Assembly (NCBI GenBank): GCA_030435675.1
Contig: CM059621.1
Location: 5,084,001-5,148,000 of the forward strand
DNA from: Steinernema hermaphroditum
Lineage: Eukaryota; Nematoda; Chromadorea; Rhabditida; Steinernematidae
DNA: 64,000 bases
Direction of reading: 5' to 3'
Shown: piece after piece, positions 1-9,780 of the stretch
Layout: each line of letters starts with the position of its first letter
Numbering within the stretch: the stretch's first letter is position 1
The notes under the pieces: model-generated
The model's input: only the letters and a program-made list of their open reading frames with translations
Databases searched by the model: none
Told to the model about the DNA's origin: nothing
Translations under genes and position numbers: made by a program

Positions 1-352
1 ATCAATAGGTATTTATAAATTCCGACAGTCAAGCATCAACAATTAGTGGCTACGAATCGTTGCAGTTTTGACGGATTCGTCTTCGGAATTATACGAATGA
101 AATGCTTGAATTTTTATGCTTGGATTGGTAGTGCTCAATAGCAATAAAGAAGTCTGATTTGTGCGTCAAAAATACACATCATTTCTCCTTCTGATAGACA
201 TCATTCGGCATTTGTTGTGTGGGTGTTGGACGACAGGACTTGATGGAAATGGGAGTTGATCCGCCACTACACGACGAGAACAAAAAACAGCGACTCGTCC
301 TAATCCTTTTTCACCATCCTATCACAAACACGTCCCAGTTGCTTCCGTTTCA

Positions 353-1314
353 ATGGGAATACCCATGCGTCCCGTCATGGTTCGGCGTGTTTTCTGTATC
401 ACCTTTCTTGTACTACTTGCAATATCAACGATAACTGTGTTGATATACTCGAAGAAAGCTACCAGACTCTATAGCAATGTCCTAAACGGTAAAGTATCAA
501 TATATATGTTCATACGCGCTTTTGTTTTCAGAGATTTTTTGTGATGAAAAAGAAGACGCAGTTCCCATTCAAATTCTTGAGATCTACCGAAAGCAAGTGG
601 AAGGCCGCAAAATTCTTCTACAACTACATAACACAGCAACAACATACTTTGACAATTTATACAATGTGGCAGCGCCGGAAGTATTCTGTCCTGGACTTGT
701 TAGGATTGGCGACCTCTCTGATGGTGGAAAGTGGATCTGCAGCCCGCATCTACTGCCGAATCCATGTGTTATCTACTCGCTTGGAATCAACAATGAGTTC
801 AGCTTCGATGCTGAGATTTACGAAATGAGTAAATGTCAGATTCACGCTTTCGATAAGGTTCGCCTTTTCACCAGTAACTTCTTGTTATAAATGAGGATTT
901 TAGGACGAAATGCGACCTGAAACCGTTCAGTTCTATCATCGCATAAATGCTACCCTTGACAAAGCCATGATTACTAAGGAAACAAACGTTTCTGCTGCTG
1001 CCTACTCATTTACTGACGTTGTTCAAATGTACAAGCCGAAGAGAATCGATGTGCTGAAGATCGACATAGAGGGTGGCGAGTACGACGTAGCCACCCAGAT
1101 CGCAACGACTCCCATCTGCCAGATTCTCATCGAACTTCACTGGAAGCCATATAGCATGGTCACACTTCTCAAGACCTTGTCAAGCCATAACTTCTACCTT
1201 TTCCACCATGAAATCAATGGCGGTACTCATAACGCAAGCGAGTTTTCTTTGATCCACGAATCCTGTCTTCGTGATTATGGCGTGACCGTGGTGTACGGAA
1301 AGTACTTCAGTTAG
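353..1314 (+). CDS. METTL24-like methyltransferase (copy A)
   Basis: Three exons (353-488, 532-857, 904-1314) join in frame to a 290-residue protein. Residues about 9-30 are a hydrophobic stretch after a short basic N-terminus, so it is probably a type II membrane or secretory-pathway protein. The body contains CPGLVRIGDLSDGGKW, followed by SLGINNEFSFD and CQIHAFDK, and later VLKIDIEGGEYDV. This order matches the Methyltransf_22 / METTL24-like fold, where the acidic DIEGGE strand belongs to the SAM-dependent methyltransferase core. The substrate is unknown. A paralog with the same exon lengths for exons 2 and 3 lies at 4024-5204, so this is a tandem duplication. The start at 353 was chosen because it precedes the hydrophobic segment; the ATG at 365 is an alternative. 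Family call is firm, function is inference. Confidence 0.88.
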
Positions 1315-1385
1315 CAAATAAATTGTCGAATATGCTTAAGACCAATTCATTGTAACACTTTTTCTTGGGGCATATTTTCATGTGT

Positions 1386-2560
1386 ACAGGGTGTCAACTA
1401 AATACTGTCACGCGTTCGGAACTCTTGAATTTTTCGCGCTTTTCTGCACTTTCCTCTCCGGCATTTGTTTTATTCGTGTTCTGCATGCTTTTCTGATCTA
1501 GAACTGCTATTTGCTTTGTTATTTTATGCGCTGCTATTCAGAAGAATGGTCTCAGAAAAAAACCATTTTTCCATCGTCGCCTACCACAAGCGTGGAATGC
1601 CAATACCCAAGATTTCGAAGACGTTGAATCCTCATTTAATGCAAGTTCATCGCGTGATTAAACGTTACCAGGAGACTGCTGGAGTCAAGGACCGTCAGTG
1701 ACGTGGAAGGCCGCGCTCCGCCAGGACTCCCAGAACCAGAGAAAGCATCAGGAAGAAAAGTAACCAGAATCCAGCATGATACATGAGAAAGCTGGCTAGG
1801 GAACACCAATCAGCGCCTCATCGGTTACAAGACTGGTGGAACAAGATCTAGGGGTCCATCCCTACAAACTGGTGCGCGGACAGCTTTTGAGCGATCGAAT
1901 GAAGGTTGAAAAAAAGGAGAAAGCGAAGAAGATGAAGGCCCAGGGCCGCGGTGGCAGCCTCCAGAGCATTCTGTTCTCGCATTAGAAGATTTTCACCGTA
2001 TAGCCGCTGGGAAACACCAGGGATCACCGTGAACGTCTTCCGAAAGGCCTTCCCAGCAACATCACTGCCGAAAAGAGCCATTCCCCACAATCCATCATGG
2101 TTTGGGCCGGGGTTTCTGAACTTGGGAACCTGGAGCTGATTTTCTTCGAAGTCCATGAAAAAAGGGTGACCTGCAATGGTAAGAACTGCCAAAACCTGGA
2201 TCTGGGCGGCGTGGTGAAATCGTGGGTCCTAGATCTGCCCCCCAACACCGCATGGACGTTTCAGTAGGACTAAACGCCTGGCCATGGAGCCAAGGACACG
2301 AATTGTTTACTGGAAGAATTGGAAGAATTTGGGGAAAAGTTGGGTCGGAGGAGAAATGTTTGGCCGCCGCACTTTCCGCTTTTTAACTCTCTAAACTTCG
2401 ATGTTTGGTCAGTCCTGGAGCAAAAAGTCTGCTCTACAAGCTACGCTAGTGTGGATTCCGTGAAGCGCGCTCTGCAGACCGCTTGGAAGGAAATAACGCC
2501 GGAAGTCGCTGCGGGAATCTTGAAGAATTTCCAGAGGCGTTTTTGACAGGTGGCACGATC
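1386..2560 (+). mobile_element. Decayed Tc1/mariner-type transposase element
   Basis: Shifted and stop-interrupted reading frames on the + strand spell pieces of a Tc1/mariner transposase. A helix-turn-helix-like N-terminus (VSEKNHFSIVAYHKRGMPI, about 1547-1605) is followed by a basic RGRPRS-type linker near 1705. A catalytic-core-like segment with 'PHNPSWFGPG...LG' (about 2085-2135) and a C-terminal stretch at 2319-2546 follow. At least four frame changes and several stops make it non-functional. Ends are uncertain: the left end may be the ACAGGGTGTCAACTAAATAC near 1386, and I found no clean inverted partner. It separates the two METTL24-like paralogs. Confidence 0.75.
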
Positions 2561-2734
2561 GCGTTGTCCGTTCCCTTATCTCGTGTGAATGTGAGCTGAA
2601 TGACAGTGAATGGTCGTTCCCGGCATTTTGTGTTCTACCTAATGATTTGGTCACTTTAATGTATGTCCCCAGCGATCCGCCAGGTCGTTCACTCGTTCTC
2701 TCACCACTGGACATGCAATGCCGACGTCCAAATC

Positions 2735-2965
2735 TCAAGCCGCTCCGATGATGGGATCTACTCCACTGTGACGCGCCTCGAGTGGATTCAGCCTCTTCGC
2801 TCCTTCAACGCCCGCGTATATTGATGGGACAACCTTTAACTCTGATGTCGCTTCTACCGCCGACTTCAGATGAAAACCACTGAAAATGATATGATAATGT
2901 GGTTCCTGTGCTTATGTGACGTCCTGCACGGCAGAGAAATCGTGTAAATCCTATAAAAGAAAAAT
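2735..2965. repeat. Dispersed non-coding repeat, copy 1
   Basis: This stretch shares the block CCGCTCCGATGATGG, then a later TGTGCTTAT and a CGTCCTGCAC...AAATCGTGTAAA block, with other places in the window. The first half matches 26124-26345 and the last block matches about 17267-17325. No coding content was recognised. It is probably part of a non-autonomous element whose ends I cannot fix. Confidence 0.5.
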
Positions 2966-3133
2966 GGAATGCCACGAGTGCCATAATTTCTTCCATCTGG
3001 TCGAAACTCTCTTGTGCCTTGCATGGTGGTGCCTCGGTAGTACCTTTATCCATACCGTGCTATTAAGACACACAGCAGCCAAACTATTATAAGAACAATT
3101 AAGGAAAAATTCGCTTCATAAAGTACTTTTGTA

Positions 3134-3744
3134 TTGGGTTGGTACATTGAAAATGTCGCTTTTTTATTTTTCGTCTATTTTCGCACTGTGTAACCCTGGG
3201 AGAAGATGGTTTAGTGCTTTCGTATGGGCGATGGATTAAGTTCCCAGACTGTGTGTTCCGATGCCCCTCATGCATGTTTTCTGCATTCTTTGAACTATTT
3301 TATGTTCATGGTCCGCAAAGCACCACCTGGAGATCCGAAACACCGAACTTTCAACGATCTCTCCGAGGGACTATTTGCTCGATAGACGGTGTGCTGTCTT
3401 AGCTGCGCCAAAAGCTGGACCTTCGCTTCCACGCACACACGCCGCTCTCTTCTTGTGATGTCACAGTGAGAGCAAATTCCAGGAACATGAAAAATTTGGT
3501 CGAAAAGCACTTGTCTCGGAAGTTGCTAAACTTTTTGTTTGTATTTGTAGTGAGGCCAAAACTGGTGAATTGGGAGTTTACGACCTGCAACCTCCCCTGT
3601 TCTGCAATGCAGTGGCCAGGCTTCTCTCCAGGAAGAGTTCTGAGGCAGTACAGTTAAATGTTGCATACCACCAATGAAATATACATCTTTATGCTTAGAA
3701 ACATACTCTGAGAAAAAAGCCACATTTTCGATGTACCAACTCAA
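3134..3744. mobile_element. Mariner-type inverted-repeat element (611 bp)
   Basis: The left end TTGGGTTGGTACATTGAAAA and the right end (reverse complement TTGAGTTGGTACATCGAAAA) are terminal inverted repeats of mariner type. They lie between TA dinucleotides (3132-3133 and 3745-3746), the target duplication of Tc1/mariner elements. No usable transposase frame remains inside, so it is a deletion derivative or MITE. A third copy of this terminus, in the opposite orientation, is at about 39230-39255. Confidence 0.75.
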
Positions 3745-4023
3745 TACCAACGTAGACAGCATGCAGGAACAACGTCTAAACAGTTCCCCGATTCCTATAG
3801 AAGGCGTGCTATGATGTTCCACCTGGTTCATATTCTCTCGTGTTCCTGATAAAGATTAGTTGTGTACCTCCTGTGTTCTGATTATATCACAACAAGGTCG
3901 TTATGCACATGTCAGTTAATACGAGAACGATAAACGTGGGTAGCAAAAAAAACAATGACTCTACATATTTAGTCCCCTTTTTGCCGTCACCACACACACG
4001 TTCTACTTCAGATTGTATTATCC

Positions 4024-5204
4024 ATGCGTCCTGTTGTCGTCCAACGTATTGTCTGTTCCACACTTCTTCTACTGTCAGCAGTATCTCTGATAAATATGTG
4101 GTTATTCTTAAACAAATGTACCTGGTCTAGAAATGGTACATTATGTTCTATTCTATGCTGATACACATTCTTTTAGGAATCTTTTGTAACGACAATGAAC
4201 AAGTGATTCCCGTGAAAGTTATCGATATTTATCGTAGACAAATAGAAGGGCGCCGAGCGCTCTTACAGAAACACACGAACGCGACAACGCGCTTTCGCAA
4301 TATTTACAACGTGGCAGCGCCGGAAGTATTCTGTCCTGGACTGGTTAGGATTGGCGATCTCTCTGATGGTGGGAAGTGGATCTGCAGTCCGCATATGATT
4401 CCGCATCCATGTATTATCTACTCGCTTGGAATCAACAATGAATTCAGCTTCGATTCTGAGATTTACGAAATCGCAAAATGTCAGATCCACGCTTTCGATA
4501 AGGTAATTTTCTTAGTTATGAAGTTACTTTATCTTTTATTTATTTATTTTATTTAAAATTATGCACGATCAATTATAATAGTCTACAATAATGATAACAG
4601 GAAACAGATTTAGAGAACGGTGCATAGAGATAGAAAAGATTCCCATTATACACAATAATAAACTAGAATGAACAACCGTCAGTGAGGCTATAAGCGATCA
4701 TCTCGTACTAGGAACCAGGCTAGCAGTCGCCTTCGAAAGATACTCGAAGTTTTCGATTTCACAATGTCTTCTGAGAGATTATCTTTTGTTTAGGACGACA
4801 TGCCAGACGAGACTGTGGAGTTCTATCAAAGAATCAACGCTACTCTCAAGAAGGCCATGATAGCAAAGAAAACAAACGTATCTGCATCCAACTACACCTT
4901 CACCGACGTTGTCCAAATGTACAAGCCCCAGAGAATCGATGTGCTGAAGATCGACATAGAGGGCGGCGAGTACGACGTAGCTGAGCAGATCGCAGCGACT
5001 CCCATCTGTCAGATTCTCGTCGAGCTTCATTGGAAACCCCTAAGCATGGTCTCATTTCTAAAGACCTTGTCGCAGCAGAACTTTTTCCTGTTCCATCACG
5101 AAATCAACGGCGATTACATAGAAGCCAGTGAATTCTCCCTGATTCACGAGTCGTGCTTTCGTGCTTACGGTATCAATGTTATCTATGGAAAGTATTTGAG
5201 TTAG
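4024..5204 (+). CDS. METTL24-like methyltransferase (copy B)
   Basis: Exons 4024-4135, 4177-4502 and 4794-5204 join in frame to 282 residues. Exons 2 and 3 have exactly the lengths (326 and 411 nt) of the copy at 353-1314, and intron phases match, so the two genes are tandem duplicates. The N-terminus MRPVVVQRIVCSTLLLLSAV is basic then hydrophobic (signal anchor). The body again carries CPGLVRIGDLSDGGKW, LGINNEFSFD and DIEGGEYDV, the METTL24-like SAM-methyltransferase signature. Intron 2 has grown to 291 bp here against 46 bp in copy A. An upstream exon before 4024 is possible because a CAG sits just 5' of the start region, but none is needed. Substrate unknown. Confidence 0.88.
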
Positions 5205-5492
5205 TTTACTAATATGCAAGGGTGTATCGAATAAATTCTGTGCTAAATCCAATAGGGGAGTCTTTGAAGTTTGATTGTTATTTTCATTTATTCAGTGTCC
5301 TTTTCCTGCAACAGGCTGTGGGGACAAGCTGCATGTGGAGAGCAATCTCAAGAGACAAGTGGAATCTCCTATATCACATGTTTGCACAGCCGAAAATTAT
5401 GTCTACTCCTATCAATATCGCTGTTGGCCTGTTTTTGTAAACACATCTCCAGTCAAAACATCACCCCTTCCGATCGATTGTGTCAGTGTGTG

Positions 5493-6481
5493 ATGCCCAA
5501 ATTCTCTGGTAAAGTCGCGATCGTCACTGGCTCTTCCAACGGAATCGGACGAGCCACAGCAATTCTCCTGGCTTCTGAAGGTGCTGCGGTCACTTTGCAC
5601 GGCAGGTCTGGTGATGACCTTAAGGTGTATCAGTGCTTTTGCCTTTGAAATAATTCGAAAATTTAGGAAACAGAGAGAATTATAAGTTCTCTCGGTGTGC
5701 CCTCAGAGCGGATTCTCTCGGTTCAGGGAGATGTCCAAAGCGATGTGACGCAAAAGGCGCTGGTGGAGAAGACAATTGCGAAGTTTGGAAGAATCGATAT
5801 CTTGGTGAACAACGCCGGTTTGGCTCTGAAGTCGGACGCCGATCAAAAGTCGCTCGAATTCTATGAACTGCTTCATGACGTCAACGTTAAGAGCATGATC
5901 AAGCTGGTTCTGCTGGTCGAACCACATCTGGAGAAGACCAAAGGTGTTATCGTGAATACTAGCAGTGTAGCTGCTCTCCTCCCTGTAAGTCGCAAAGTGG
6001 TCTTTGGGGTCCAAGCCAAATTATTGGGCACTGTAGTGAGATAACAAAACAAAACATAGAGAAGCTGTGTTATAATCAAATGACTCATCTTGAAGACACC
6101 TTTTCAGCGACCAAAGATGCTTTATTACTCGATGTCACGAGCTGCCGAAGATCACTACATGAGGAGCCGAACGCATGAACTTGCGAAGAAGGGAATCAGA
6201 ATTAATAATGTTAAGTGCGTTATGACCAGCTTTCCACAAGCAATCTGCAACTTTTCAGTCCTGGAGTAACGCGAACACATCTGTTCGCCCGTGATGGAAT
6301 GTCTAAGGACCAAGAAAACGAATTTATAAAGAAGTTGGAAACGAAAGTTCCGATGGGAAGAGCTGGGAAACCAGAAGAAATTGCAAAAGCCATCTGCTTC
6401 CTCGCTAGTGACGATGCTTCCTATATAACAGGAATAACGCTTCCGGTTGACGGGGGAGCATGTCAGTTTGCCCATCTTTGA
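5493..6481 (+). CDS. Short-chain dehydrogenase/reductase (SDR) with Lys-to-Arg active site
   Basis: Four exons (5493-5624, 5667-5984, 6108-6214, 6259-6481) give 259 residues. The N-terminal Rossmann motif is VTGSSNGIG (TGxxxGxG). It is followed by NNAG at mid-protein, a VNTSS strand, the YSMSR segment, VNPG across the exon 3/4 junction, and a C-terminal [13 protein letters not shown]...VDGG. This is a classical SDR of the dhs-like nematode group, expected to use NAD(P)(H). The odd point is the catalytic YxxxK, which reads Y-S-M-S-R; the Tyr is present but the Lys that lowers its pKa is replaced by Arg (codon CGA near 6150). It may be catalytically altered or an inactive paralog. All splice sites are GT-AG and the frame is intact. 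Confidence 0.92.
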
Positions 6482-7664
6482 AAATGAGGGCAACCTTCCT
6501 ATTTTACATTCTTACTGTACGATGTTGTTAGTTCCGTGCCTTGGTGCGTTTGTTAAACATTGAATCGCTAACCTATGAGCGGAGGTCCATGTTTATCTGT
6601 TTATCTTAGCTTTCGTAGAATTGTCTGCATTCCATGACTGTCTGCATGCCAACACTGAATCGTTAACCTTTCCAGGAATTACTTGTTCTTTATCCTCACA
6701 AAAGATTCTTAAAAAGAGCGGACGGTCTCTCCATGTTTATCTACTACATTTCATAGACTTGTTTGTCATTCGATACCGAATCTAATGGGTTGACCCACAA
6801 TTAATGTCACCTCATTTTAGTCACTGCTTTTTTCCATCACAAATACAATAGTTTCAATCAAAGATTCTTCTACGTTGGGTGCTGCTTGAGCTCACTTGAT
6901 GGACAGGAACCGGATGTCTAACTCGGGGATGGGAGTCGAAAAATGTGTTGGGCGATTTTTCGACCTCCTTGACTTATCTTGTTCATGGTGATTTCCTCTA
7001 TTTCCTCTGGATGACAGTTAGATAGACCTAAGAGAGTGCGAGCAGAAATCGTTCAGCTCAAAATGAAGAGTCATTGTGGAGGTGAATTGTAAAATGTGAG
7101 ATCTCAAGCACCATATCTGGACTGTGACTTTTTCCATATTTGGTCTCTATTTCCGCTTATTTGCGTTTGGCGCCGTGTCAAATTTTTATTGACATTAAGC
7201 GCCATTAATTGTGGAACGGCCTATTAGAACGGAATGGGCTGAGGTAGTAGATAGAGAGGTAGTAGTAGTAGAGAGGTAGTAGCTGAACCAGACAGAAAGG
7301 GTAAAGTGGGGCCATTATCGGAGGACTGTGCCAACAACGACGGGCAAGAACGACCTCTCTCATTCCTGAGAGAGCCATCGGACGACCAGACTGATCGCCA
7401 CCGTTACAAATGAAAGCGAGGGCTAGTACATTAGGCTAGAACATTTTTTCTGATCTACAACATCCAAATTTCCTATGAGCCGATTTTTGCAGCTATAGAT
7501 ACATAATCAGACACAGCGTCGAATAGAACAACAGCAGCACACCCAATCAAGAACCGGTTTTTGCTTATGTTGCTGCACTGGGGCGGAAGAGCAAATCACT
7601 CTACGTTTAAATACTGAATGCGGAACCAGTCCTTTGATATGGAGGCATTCGTTCTTCGGACGCA
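6482..7664. other. Intergenic stretch with diverged tandem duplication and GTAG simple repeat
   Basis: No gene was found. About 6553-6780 holds two diverged copies of one unit: 'TTGAATCGCTAACCT...GAGCGGAGGTCCATGTTTATCTG' near 6560-6600 recurs as a similar string near 6655-6745. At 7240-7283 a GTAGTAGAGAGGTAGTAG-type simple repeat occurs. Confidence 0.6.
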
Positions 7665-8310
7665 ATGGTTCTTCCTGAGGACTCGTCCGACTACTGTTTG
7701 TGTGGCTCTCTGCATGTCACCGTGAGGTCAAAATCAATGAATAGAAGGCATGAACTGTGACGTTTAGTATGGGACAGCTATCATCGGCTACTTTTATCTC
7801 GGAGCCGGAACGCTTATTTCACTGATTCCACACGATTCATACGACACTGGCATCGATCCGTTTCTTTCTGCACTATTCATAATTATGGGCATTTTGACGG
7901 CGGCCGGCGTTCACTGGAAACGGGTTATTTTATTGGTAACCGTTGTGATCCTTCTGGTATGTGCTATCCTTTTTCAAGAGACAATCCTGTGATTAAGATA
8001 GTGCAGACGTTATTCATCGTGCTGATATTTGTCACTGGAACCATTTTCCGGTTGGCATCTAATGTACACTCAACGGCAGGCGAGGATGGTATTGATTGCA
8101 ATGCGCACAATGAATATAGCACTACTTGCAGATCTGGTCGTTCTGGTGTTCACCTTGGTACTTATAACAATCGTGAATATGTGGTATTTGAAAACGATTT
8201 TTAAATGTATCAAGTGGCTCAGGAGAACAGATACAGTTACGGACTCATCATTTAATTCAAGACCTTTGATGTACTATCAGATGGATACCGTATGTATTGT
8301 ACAGAAATAA
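7665..8310 (+). CDS. Small multi-span membrane protein (DUF7027/LAPTM-like?)
   Basis: Exon 1 (7665-7721) encodes MVLPEDSSDYCLCGSLHVT and a GTGAGG donor. Exon 2 (7768-7956) encodes TM segments YGTAIIGYFYLGAGTLISLI and FLSALFIIMGILTAAG plus the start of a third. The last hydrophobic segment (IALLADLVVLVFTLVLITIV, about 8112-8171) lies in another frame. It can be reached in frame with an acceptor at 8079 (intron 7957-8079). An acceptor at 8006 instead reads another hydrophobic stretch (TLFIVLIFVTGTIF) but then needs a frameshift. So either two splice forms or a damaged exon is present. The CxCG-x-LH start followed by four spans resembles small nematode membrane proteins of the DUF7027/LAPTM kind. 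That assignment is from memory and tentative. An AATAAA overlaps the stop (8306-8311). Confidence 0.5.
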
Positions 8311-8899
8311 AGCTCACATAAAAAGTCTTTTATCACCGCCACTCAGCGTTTCGTAGCGATCACTCTTGTCACCAATTGCTCATAATTTAAAAAACAAACG
8401 CATAAATTATTAAATTCTTTTTTTCATTCCTACGAACATGAATAAGCATTGCTTGCTCACTGTTACTCTTCCCACCCTACCTGTGGGTTGTCTTGAGTTG
8501 CAGCAAGACCCCGTGAAGTTTTCCGAAAAGCACGAAAACATGGTGAAAAACGATGAAGACTACGGAGGATTCGGCAATTTCACGATTTTGCCTCATGAAA
8601 GACGCGACCACACGCCGCGAACGAGACTTGGCGCGCAAAAAACGGCGTGTCGGGACCATACGACAAAAAGGGCACACGTTTTTTGAATTTGACTATACGA
8701 CGAATCTCACGGAGGCGCCCTCGAATTGTTCATGGTTGACGAGTTGCCGACAGCGGAGAAGAAGGATACCGTCAAGCAGAAAGCCTACACGAAGAGGCGC
8801 TTTTGAATGTTATTTTTGGATATAGTTCATTATGTACCACACGTACCTTTATTTCATTTCGCGCCTGTTGGAGGCACCCATTGAGTCAACTCTTTCCCT
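8311..8899. other. Intergenic, no confident gene
   Basis: A short frame at about 8692-8805 reads like the tail of a protein (GALELFMVDELPTAEKKDT) but is closed by stops just upstream and has no acceptor site. I treat it as a possible gene fragment only. Confidence 0.4.
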
Positions 8900-9688
8900 T
8901 CATTGCATCGCTTTCAAGATCTGCTTCTTCTCAGCAACCTGCTTGTTCAATTCGGCCGCCTTCTTGCTGAGACGGGCGACCTCGTTTCGAACAGCCTGGC
9001 GCTTGACAGCTTTCGTGTTTATCTCCTCCAACTGTGCCTTCGTCCTCTCACGAACGGCTTCCATGTTCTTGTTTTCTTCCCGCAACTCCTCGATTTCTTC
9101 ATTTTTCGCGAACCGAACCCGAAGTGAAAGGTGGAGAGCATTGAAATGGCTCGCGATCAACTTTAACTGCGCCTCTTGAGGCAAACCAGCTGACTGGAGC
9201 GCAAACAATGCATGCGAAACAGCGGCGTCGACCATCTTTGTGATTACGCCGGAACGATTGTGCTCCTTCAGTGCAGAAAGGAAGAGATTGTCATCGACGA
9301 GGACAGGATGAATGTGTGACGAGAGGCGAAGAAGGGCTCCGATTCGGTGTTCACAATCGACGGACAAAAGTCCGAAGCAGATATCGTTTGCTTCAAATTG
9401 AGTCATTCTCTGGTTGTTGCGTGCCGATAGAACGACACGCAACCCATATATAGCATTGAAGGTGAACGTATGCATCGCTACTGTCGCAGATGCAGTGCTT
9501 TGAATACCAGAAGTTCTGATGCTGTGAAGCCAGCTAGATGGAACAGCAGCCAAGCAACCACATCTCGCCCGTGCAGCAGCCATTTTCGGGGACAATAAAC
9601 ATTTAGCTGCAACAGCAAGTTGCTCTGTTAGCAACCGCCACATGATAACACACAACCTCTTGACGTGACAATAAGATATCAGCTTCAT
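8900..9688 (-). CDS. Unrecognised protein with C-terminal coiled coil
   Basis: One uninterrupted 262-codon frame from an ATG. I do not recognise the family. Residues about 1-60 are rich in Ala, Arg and Cys (MAAARARCGCLAAVPSSWLH starts at an internal Met about residue 35) and could be a mitochondrial presequence if that Met is used. The middle contains MTQFEANDICFGLLSVDCEH and KMVDAAVSHALFALQSAGL. The last ~90 residues are a charged heptad-rich coiled coil (EEIEELREENKNMEAVRERT onward to KKQILKAMQ). It is single-exon, unlike its neighbours. Its stop lies on the same strand downstream of top-2 by only about 90 bp (its start at 9688, the top-2 stop at 9781), so the two could be a head-to-tail pair. 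Function not inferred. Confidence 0.65.
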   Translation of the reverse strand: MKLISYCHVKRLCVIMWRLLTEQLAVAAKCLLSPKMAAARARCGCLAAVPSSWLHSIRTSGIQSTASATVAMHTFTFNAIYGLRVVLSARNNQRMTQFEANDICFGLLSVDCEHRIGALLRLSSHIHPVLVDDNLFLSALKEHNRSGVITKMVDAAVSHALFALQSAGLPQEAQLKLIASHFNALHLSLRVRFAKNEEIEELREENKNMEAVRERTKAQLEEINTKAVKRQAVRNEVARLSKKAAELNKQVAEKKQILKAMQ

Positions 9689-9780
9689 GGAGTATACTCA
9701 CAAAGAAACAAGTAGGGAATATAATAAATCACACATACATCGGGTTAACACGAGATCATAAACAACAAAAGATGGCAGAA

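Noticed and set aside
8692..8805. Coding exon on the + strand
   Set aside because: Closed by stops just upstream, no acceptor, no partner exon; at most a gene fragment.
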